Of a DNA stretch of 64,000 nt, positions 56,361 through 64,000 are shown in pieces. How positions within the stretch are numbered: the first letter of the stretch is position 1; each line of letters opens with the position of its first letter. The notes beneath the pieces were generated by a model. That model was not told where the DNA came from. It was given only the letters and a program-made list of their open reading frames with translations, and searched no databases. This DNA is from Cryptomeria japonica. Lineage: Eukaryota; Streptophyta; Pinopsida; Cupressales; Cupressaceae. The position numbers and the translations under genes were made by a program. The stretch spans positions 161,142,694 through 161,206,693 of the forward strand of contig NC_081405.1 of assembly GCF_030272615.1 (NCBI RefSeq), given 5' to 3'.

Positions 56361-59300
56361 AATATGTAATATTTACGCCATGATATATGTTGCCCTAGTG
56401 CAATATGCTATACTTGCAAGATGTTTAACGTGCCCTAGTTTTTCATGTTTAATTTGAATGAATGTGCCCTAATTTTCATGTTTAAATAGAATGGATGTGC
56501 CCTAGTTCTTCATGTTTAAATTGAATGAATATGTTCAGATGTTCATACTTATTTGAATGATGTAGTGCCTGTCCTTGATTCATCTTGCTTTTTGTACATC
56601 AAAGGAATATATTGATCTAGCTTAGTCTATTTTATGATGATTTGATGGTATCATGTTATGTACTAACCCTATTTCATGATTGTATTGGATATGATGATGG
56701 ATCTATATTTGATCATTATCCATGATGGATCATATTGCTTATGGGATTTTGATGACATTATGATTACGCTAACCCTATTCTATAATTATGATGACTGAGT
56801 TGATGCTACAATGTTTGTAATTATCTTCTAGTGTCTTCATGATTAGAGACAATGTCATACCACTCATTGCAAGCATGATATGACGTTGCGATTCTCTATC
56901 ACTTGCCTGATCATTTATGATGTATATGTGTTGTATATACATATTGTATTGCGTTTAGTGGTGGATGCAGGATTGCAGGTACCAGAAATTGACTCCACCT
57001 GGTCTCACAGGTTTGAGCATGTCTTTATCCCAATGACAAGTTGTTGGAGATGGCATGTGTTTCCCTTTCATACTCTAGGCTTAAGTTGATACCCTTGTCA
57101 ATTAGTGTCTTGGCTTGAGTCGTTGGTCTGTGTCATGTGGTATGTTGTTCAACCTTATGTCGGGTTGCCTCATGGGCTTGTTATTATTTATTAATTAATA
57201 ATTAATTGGTTTATATAGTTTATAAATATTAAATTAAATCAATAAATGATATTAATATTTAATATTAATGTGCTATTATTATTATTATTGGAGAATTATT
57301 ACACATTAATGTTTATTTTATGAATTTATATTTTATTGGTTAATTGGAATTATGGAAATTAATTAATCAATTGCTACATATAGCCAATGGCGTAAATTAT
57401 TAAATAACGGTTAGTACAAATACAATATATTTATACATATTTATTTACTAGGACTTTATAATTAATTAATAATTAAATTGGTGGGGTTATATTAATTGAG
57501 TATTTATGCTTATCAGTACATCCATCTATTTATTTTATTATTTTATATGTATCTGTACATTTAATTATTTGTTTATTGTTTATCTATTTATTTATTTTTG
57601 GTTCATCTATTTATTGGTTATTATTATTTATTTATTGTTTAATTAGTGGATGGGTATTTATGTATGTTCATACATTTATTTATTTATCTTCTTTATTGAT
57701 TATTTATCTATTTGCATTGTTGTTTTATTTATTCGTTACTATTTATATACCTACCCCTTGTTATGATTGGCCCTCTTGCGAGTTGTGATTGTGAGGATAA
57801 TATTATTTAATTGTTTGTTTGTTTATTTATATTATTTTTGGTTTTATATTTAATTGGAGCATTTATTTATATTGCCTTTGATTTATTTTATTGGGATTTA
57901 ATTAATTGTTTATTATATTATTACATTCTCTTATTACTAATTGAGTAATTAAATATTATGTTTATACCTACCCAATTATTTTATTGGTTGAGATTTGAGG
58001 GTAAGTAAATAATATTATTTTATATTCTTACCTTGATTTTTGGAAGGGGCATTGGTATAGAATATATTTTATTGGAATATTTTGATTGGCATATATTCTT
58101 TCGTAGTTTTGAATGAGATTCTATTTATTGGCTTTGTGAGCATTTTTGTCGGTGTGCTTCTGAATATCTTTCTTCAACTTTTGGATTTTAGAATTGCTTG
58201 GTTGGGTTGAATTTTAGAAAGCTTGTTGGTTTGGATTTTTGCTCTTAGATACGATTGCATTACCATCACTCTACTTCCAGGTTGGAGATCTTTTACCATT
58301 CTTGTATTTTGATTTTTGAAAAGAATTGTTTTCTTCGTGACTGTTAAAAGATTGTTTGGGGAGATTTGGGAATGAATGATTATTCTATTATCAGCAATTG
58401 GGAGTAATATTTTGGAAAAAATATTTATATATGATTTTATGAATCTATGTGTTGTATTGTCAGAAAAGGGCCTTGGTGTATGTTGATATGTTGATTATAA
58501 TTTGCCTGTGAATGCATTGTGGTAATGGTTCATTTTGTGAGGTTTATTTGTTGATGCATACCCTGTCTTGTGTCCTTTTAATTTGATTAGATATGGAGTG
58601 GCTATGTCTGTAATCTTTTGTGTGCAAGTTATTGCTGGTATAAGTTGGAATTCTTGGATGCGTTGTATTGTTGGCCTTAACAAGGATTTGTTTTGGTTTC
58701 TTATTAGCTTTTAATGACTTCTAGGTCGTATTTATGCCATTGTAAGGCATGTGCCCGAATTTGGGAAAATTTGAGTATCTCTGTATCCCGTTTTTTGTGA
58801 GTTGGTCCCTTGTTGTAATAATGCTACTATAGGCTTCAATAATGCCAAAGTAGTGTCAGCAGATTTCTAGTTTGGTTTTTTGAGTCCCTCAGTTGATTTC
58901 TCTATAGGGTCTTCATTCCAGAGCCTTGTTTTATTATGTTTGATGGTTTTGGGGCATTGTGCCATTCATTTGTGATGTGTGAGAATTCATTTAGGCTCCA
59001 ACAAGTGCTTTTGTGCTTGTCCATTGAGGTTTTGATATGTTGCTCCAGCAAGTTGAGTGATTCCTTGTTGTTGACGATGGTTAATTGTAGCTCCATTAAG
59101 AGGTTATGTTGTGCCTCACTGTGGAGGATCATTCTATGTTATTGGATTCATGTATTGCCCCTATTTATGTGTATTTGGCATTCTTGAGGCTATCTTTATT
59201 GTTGCATTTTGGTATTGTGAGCTTATGGCTTGATCTTTGCTAAGTGTCTCTTGGTTGTATGTTGATGACTATCTTTGTGATTTGGTTGTATCAGTTTTGC

Positions 59301-59922
59301 AATGACTTTTGGATGCTTTCCATGTTGAGATTCATTTTATTTGTTATGTGTTACCCTATGGCTTGGCATATGATTAGGGGGAGTGGGCTTCCTTGTGATG
59401 ATTGGGGTCACATGAGTTAGGTTGCTTGGCACCTAGACCACCATGGCACATTGGGAGTTTCCCTTTTGTAATTCAGAGATAACATTTAATAATTGATTGG
59501 GTTTGGGTTTCTCCTAATAAGATAATTCTATTTGGTTTTAGGCCATATGAGATGGCAAGCTAATCTCCTTTGTACTCACATAGGTTGAGATGGCTCCACA
59601 TGTCTGTTAAGGGATTGTTTTCACCCTTCTTTTGTGAGGGTGGCTTGTATGTCTATTAGGAGTATGGATTGCTCTTTTTTGTGAGGATAGCATACATGTC
59701 TAGTATGGGTGCATATCTACCTTCTTTGCGAGGCTAGCACTTAAGAGCGTGACTAGTAAGGATGGCCATATTCCCTTCTATATGAGGACATCATGTGATG
59801 ACACTCATTTCCTACATGTGACCATGTCCATATGCCATGATTTAGTGTATGCCTCTGGAAGAGTTTATTGTTGATTTCAGCCTTGTTTTGTCATGTGATT
59901 ATTGTTGTGTTGAGGGTAAGTG
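56361..59922. other. Long AT-rich and old-repeat stretch without genes
   Basis: At 56423-56530 a ~33-bp unit (GTGCCCTAGTTTTTCATGTTTAA) is repeated three times. 57180-57960 is AT-rich with TTTATT runs. 58060-59900 is T/G-rich, with a loose repeat of GTGAGG.TGGC.T..ATGTCTA (59600-59700). No convincing coding region, RNA gene or complete element is seen. Confidence 0.5.
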
Positions 59923-59975
59923 CACCAAGATGGTGAACAGAAAAGTGGCCACATGCAAAAAAAGAACCAAATTTT

Positions 59976-60250
59976 TCATAACTCGTGCGGGTTCCTAAAA
60001 CTTCAAAACGTGCTAGGCTTGGTAGCCAAAAACAATATAAAAAACCAAAAGTTCCTCAAAACTCATATGGGTTTTGAGGAACATTTGGTTTTTTAATTAA
60101 AAAATTAAAAGTTTCTCAAAACCCATACAGGTTTTGAGAAACATATTTTTTTTGTGTAGGCCACGGGTTTTGGCCATTTTCAATGCCAAAACCCATGGAA
60201 CAACAACAAGGGAAAGCCAAAAAACCATAGAACTTGCACGGGTTTGCAAT
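59976..60250. repeat. Cluster of three hairpins with a CGGGTTTT motif
   Basis: Hairpin 1 (about 60039-60094) pairs CCAAAAGTTCCTCAAAACTC with its near complement. Hairpin 2 (60111-60142) pairs GTTTCTCAAAACC with GGTTTTGAGAAAC. Hairpin 3 (60164-60195) pairs GGGTTTTGGC with GCCAAAACCC. The motif also occurs at 59983 and 60238. Inverted subterminal repeats of this kind next to a gene are typical of CACTA transposons. Confidence 0.7.
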
Positions 60251-60288
60251 TATTTTGGATTTCCCAGCTTTGAGAGCAATTTTCAACA

Positions 60289-63152
60289 ATGGCACCTTGT
60301 CAAATAGGTAAGATTTGATTGGTTTGATTATTTTTGTTTGTATTTTAATTGAAGTAGGGTTTTTTAATTGATTTAAGTTTTGTTTTTATTAATTTGTTGT
60401 CAGATTCTTTAAGCAATCCCCCAAAACAAAATAGACAACAAAGACCTCCTCCTGCACAAGCAACACAAGAAAACCCTGTAAACATTGCACATGAGCAACA
60501 AGAAAACCCTCAAAATCCTCAAAATGCTACTCCTCAACAACCACCGCCACCCTAAAACCCTCCACATCCTCCATTAGATCATGTAGATACCACATAAGAC
60601 GATCTCATCAATCGCCTTACACAAAATAGTGCCCAAATTTCTATATTGGTTAATAGGTTGAGGTCATCTAGGCTTGAGCACCACTCAACCCTCGCCAGAA
60701 CACTAGAAACAATGGCTAATAGTGCAAATGAGGTATCTAGGGAGGTTACGAAATGGGGTTCATTGAGAGATAGATGTCAAACATTTTATGTGGATGGGTT
60801 GTCATATGATCAAGTGAAAAAAAAGGCCATAGGTAAAGCTGACATATGTACTCTTTTCATCAATCTTATTACCAGTAACAACCTAGAACTAAATACGACT
60901 TAGTTTCCTATACATTGGTGTGTTCATGCTAGGCTGAAAGAAGATTTTTGGGATAGGTGGTATATGGTCTTTGACCAACCACCTTGCAATAATTGGGCGG
61001 TGCCTCTATATTTTTTGAGAAAGTTGTATTGTGAGTTTATCCTCAGCGAGAAGCTAAATTACTTTGACATCCGACAATTTCAGGGTAGAGGGAGAGGCTC
61101 TGCGTAGGATAGACCTGGGGCCCATAGGGTGGTAGAGCCACAACATAGGAGGCGTACAACTCCTAAAACCATGGTTCATGTCATTGTCCCTATATCCTTG
61201 AAGGAGTCTATGGAATTACAAACTCTTCAGGCAACTACATCATTGACTGATATCATTGTTTAGCATGACACACAGTTGGTTGGAGCAGAGGATGTACAAG
61301 AACTTACGACACCTCATTCATCAATGACACCTCCTTCATCAACATCACCTCCTTCATCAGTGACACCTCCTTCATCAACGTCACCTCATGCATCATTTGG
61401 CACAAGCCAACCCATTCAATATATGTGCCCCACCTGCCAGGGTGTATGTTCTAGTGTAGACATTGATGTGGATGAGGATGGTTCGACATCTCATTTGTGT
61501 ACATGTTGCGGGAGTAGATGCCATGCTTCCACTGCAGAGGATGTGGCCATCAACGACGAGCTGATCAATATGTTGCACCCTCTCTATCAGACACAGGTGC
61601 GCTTAATTCTATTTATGACATGTTATCAATTAAGTGACTAAATCTTATAAAAAGAAATACATTTTTATTTTTAGAACAATTTAAAGTGACATATAAATAA
61701 AATGCATTGTAGGGTGCAACAGGTGGTGGGAGTACACCACATACTTTTCAGCCGACTCCACAGTCACGAGTAGTTTCACCACCAGAGGTAAAGATTTGTA
61801 AATTTGTTAAAAATATAATAATACATTGGTTTCAAATTTTTTTTTTTTAATTATATGTATCATTACTTGTTTTTTATAGGGCTAATTAGTGGCTGAGATG
61901 TCCCAACTTGATGATATCATGCTTTTGGCCATTAACTTTGGCCAAGATAGCTATGCGGTACCATTTAGATTTATATAGTTTTGACTTAAGTGATATATCA
62001 AATACATTCTCTTTTCCCTTATGTTAATTTTTTTCTGTTAGTTTACCTCACCTACCTCGAGGACATCTCGTGTGAGAAAGCCATCCTCTAGCACTTCGAG
62101 GCAGAAAAAGATATTCTCTCGGACACCCAAATGACATAAGGTAATTCAGTAGAAGTTAAATTCATTTGTTGAAATGTATTATGATTAAATATGTATATGT
62201 AGATATTGATAAATGCACTTAATTTATTTATTCTATATACAAAAACATATGGGGTTTACAAAATTAATGAATGCACTTGATGTCGATGAGGTTCAACAGA
62301 GGGAAGAGGTGATATCTTCATATTCAATTTGGATTGCATTCTTGCTTGTTCGAAATAACTAAATCCTTTTATGTCTATATCATATGTTATCATTTTTCAT
62401 ATAGGAAATGGTAATAGCTGCATCAGATTCAACTAGGCCTCCTAAGGTTACAGGAGAACTATACGAGGCTTCAGTGTGAATTTGTTCTACATATGTTAAA
62501 AATATTTGTTTTATCTAGTTTGTCAACAACTTTGGGTTATTAACTTGTATACTTATCTTTAACCTATTGCAAGCCCCTTCCAAACTTCCTATTGTTATTC
62601 TACCATTCTATATCAGTAGAAGTCCTACACGTATATTATGGGATCCAACATGACCAAGGGAAAAGGTATGTTTGTCTTAGATCAACTCCTTTTCACTAAG
62701 TGCACAACAGAGTTGAAACCCTCTAGTTAACTCCTTTTGGATCACTTACCATGGATATAGGAAATGGTCGTAATTGATTCATCTGTGACTTTGCCTCCTA
62801 TGACCACAACACATCCATCTGAGGCTTTGATATGCTTTAGTTTTTTAGTCTATTCATTTTTAGTTATTATGTGTTATTTGACATATATGTTATTAACATG
62901 TATTAATGTTGTTTTACTAGTTACAACCCCCTTTAGGACATACCACGGATCCTCAGCCTCACCCAATTGTAGAAGACAGAGATGAGGTAATCAACATTTC
63001 AACTTCAAACAATTTAGAGTTCAGTATTTAGTTATTTTGATGTTATATTGAGAAAATATATCTTATTCAACATTTGAATTGTCCTTGTGCAACCACCTGT
63101 AGAGCCATGTACTCCTTCAAAGAGGCTCAATTTTGATGATCCGCCATAGTCA
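60289..63152 (+). pseudogene. Multi-exon transposon-like gene of unknown family (possible CACTA TnpA-like)
   Basis: Exons read as 60289-60307, 60404-61596, 61713-61787, 61880-61957, 62042-62140, about 62250-62308, 62405-62473, 62761-62829, 62921-62986 and about 63091-63152. Most have GT-AG borders. After exon 2 the exon lengths are multiples of three (75, 78, 99, 69, 66). The protein starts MAPCQI and has a Gln/Pro-rich N-terminus and a helical core (RDRCQTFYVDGLSYDQVKKK). It also has Thr/Ser/Pro repeats (TPPSSTSPPSS), a CxxC-type cluster (CPTCQGVC...LCTCCGSRC) and an end with PCTPSKRLNFDDPP. About seven in-frame stops are present, all readable as C-to-T changes of CAA, CAG or CGA, with no frameshift. 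I do not recognise the family. Many small exons beside hairpin repeats recall TnpA of En/Spm, but this is only a suggestion. Confidence 0.6.
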
Positions 63153-64000
63153 TAGATACCGATAGAGACATATAGTTATAGTTGTGGTCATTGAAGGACC
63201 AATTTTTTTATATATTCGACATTTGTATATGTATATATCGACTTTGACAGACATGGCACATGGCACATTTTTGTAACTATTATTGATTTGGCATCTATGC
63301 CATTTTTTGATATGTACACGATTATTATTCATTTTGATATACATGAAACTTGATATTCAATTCAATTTGTTCATTGATATATATGAAACTTGATATTCTT
63401 GAAACTTAGTTATTTGCTATTGAAATGTGATCAAACTTGTTCATTGTGTATATGTCTTTAAATGTGATCCAATTTGTTCATTACTTGTAACTCATATGGC
63501 GTATACTTTTAAACTATCTATTGCTCATATTGTGTATACCCAAGTATCGACACCGGTAATGCTGATATTGTGTATTTTGATTGAGTGAATTTTCTTTGAG
63601 TCCTTCGTGCATGAAGAGATTGGAGTGAAGTTATTATTTCATAAACTCGTGCGTATGGAGTGAAGTTCATCTTTTCAAGAACCAATTAACACAAGATTTG
63701 AGTGCATAAAGAAGATTTGAAGTTTATCTAAGGATGAGTCAACTTAGGTAAGGATTCGGACAACTCGATTCCATTTTCTTATTGTGAGATTTTTTCTGTC
63801 GCATAAAAAACTGTTAGTGAGAGGTGGCAAAATAGTGCATCTTTCGTTCTGCTCATCATGGGAATGAATTGTCAGTGTGAGTGCATCTAGGTGGTTGGGT
63901 TTATGCTAGGTGTGCCCTTTTCTTTCTCCCCAAGACATCCAATTGTTCTCAGCCACCTCGTAGCTACGTTTTCCCTTGAGCACTCAAAGTGGAAAAAATG
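63153..64000. other. Right end of window, no gene seen
   Basis: Probably 3' flank of the multi-exon gene. Short repeats of CATGAAACTTGATATTC (63343, 63383) and AATTTGTTCATT (63366, 63470) occur. No open frame or RNA gene is supported. Confidence 0.4.

Noticed and set aside
60646-60903. Stand-alone 85-residue gene
   Set aside because: It is an internal part of the longer multi-exon gene, and coding signal continues in the same frame on both sides.

Overview
The window reads as nuclear DNA of a land plant with a large, repeat-rich genome. Degenerate telomere-like hexamer arrays, very long intergenic space, old LINEs and LTR elements, and a gag-like 'plant transposon protein' family that recurs at three loci make a gymnosperm the best guess; the species cannot be named. 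One conserved host gene is present: a five-exon, minus-strand SWIM zinc-finger / MULE-transposase-derived gene (17.76-21.28 kb) resembling Arabidopsis At1g60560, whose reading frame closes exactly across four GT-AG introns and ends in about 17 copies of an 18-residue acidic repeat.

Layout. 1-5.3 kb: part of a minus-strand Ty3/Gypsy fossil running off the left edge, with one 1.5-kb LTR that holds a SINE-like unit. 5.3-10.2 kb: old repeats, including a terminal piece of a hAT element. 10.2-14.3 kb: Copia scraps, degenerate TTAGGG-like arrays that switch strand at 12.84 kb, and an AT-rich satellite-like array. 15.2-15.8 kb: a LINE RNase H scrap. 17.7-21.3 kb: the host gene, with a solo LTR (21.88-22.93 kb, TSD GGGTC) about 600 bp upstream of its start codon. 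26.3-29.1 kb: a 5'-truncated LINE, followed by a decayed gag-like ORF to about 31.1 kb.

31.7-50.9 kb is a three-layer nest. A LINE ORF1 (DUF4283 plus CCHC knuckle) is split by an LTR element (32655-49989, TSD TCACA, PBS, PPT and both LTRs visible). That element is split just behind its primer-binding site by a 14-kb hAT DNA transposon (33343-47359, flanked by GCCTGAG). The hAT carries more than a transposase. In order it holds a TTCGCC-rich left end with a TATA box and a 5'UTR intron, a hAT transposase (+), a convergent 1.4-kb-codon gene of unknown function (-) with a gag-like N-terminus, a G-patch and a coiled coil, a block of four promoter-like repeats, a second convergent pair of small unknown genes, one more copy of the promoter-like repeat, and a TTCGCC-rich right end. 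This two-convergent-pair, multi-gene hAT is the best candidate here for an undescribed system.

50.9-59.9 kb is mostly decayed LTR, LINE and AT-rich sequence. At 59.9-63.15 kb a second unusual transposon-like gene appears: three hairpins, then about ten exons that nearly all have lengths divisible by three, possibly a CACTA TnpA-like gene. Nearly all disabling changes in the hAT genes and in this gene are stops explainable as C-to-T changes at CAA, CAG or CGA. Frameshifts are almost absent, which points to decay by methyl-cytosine deamination. All calls come from reading the sequence alone.
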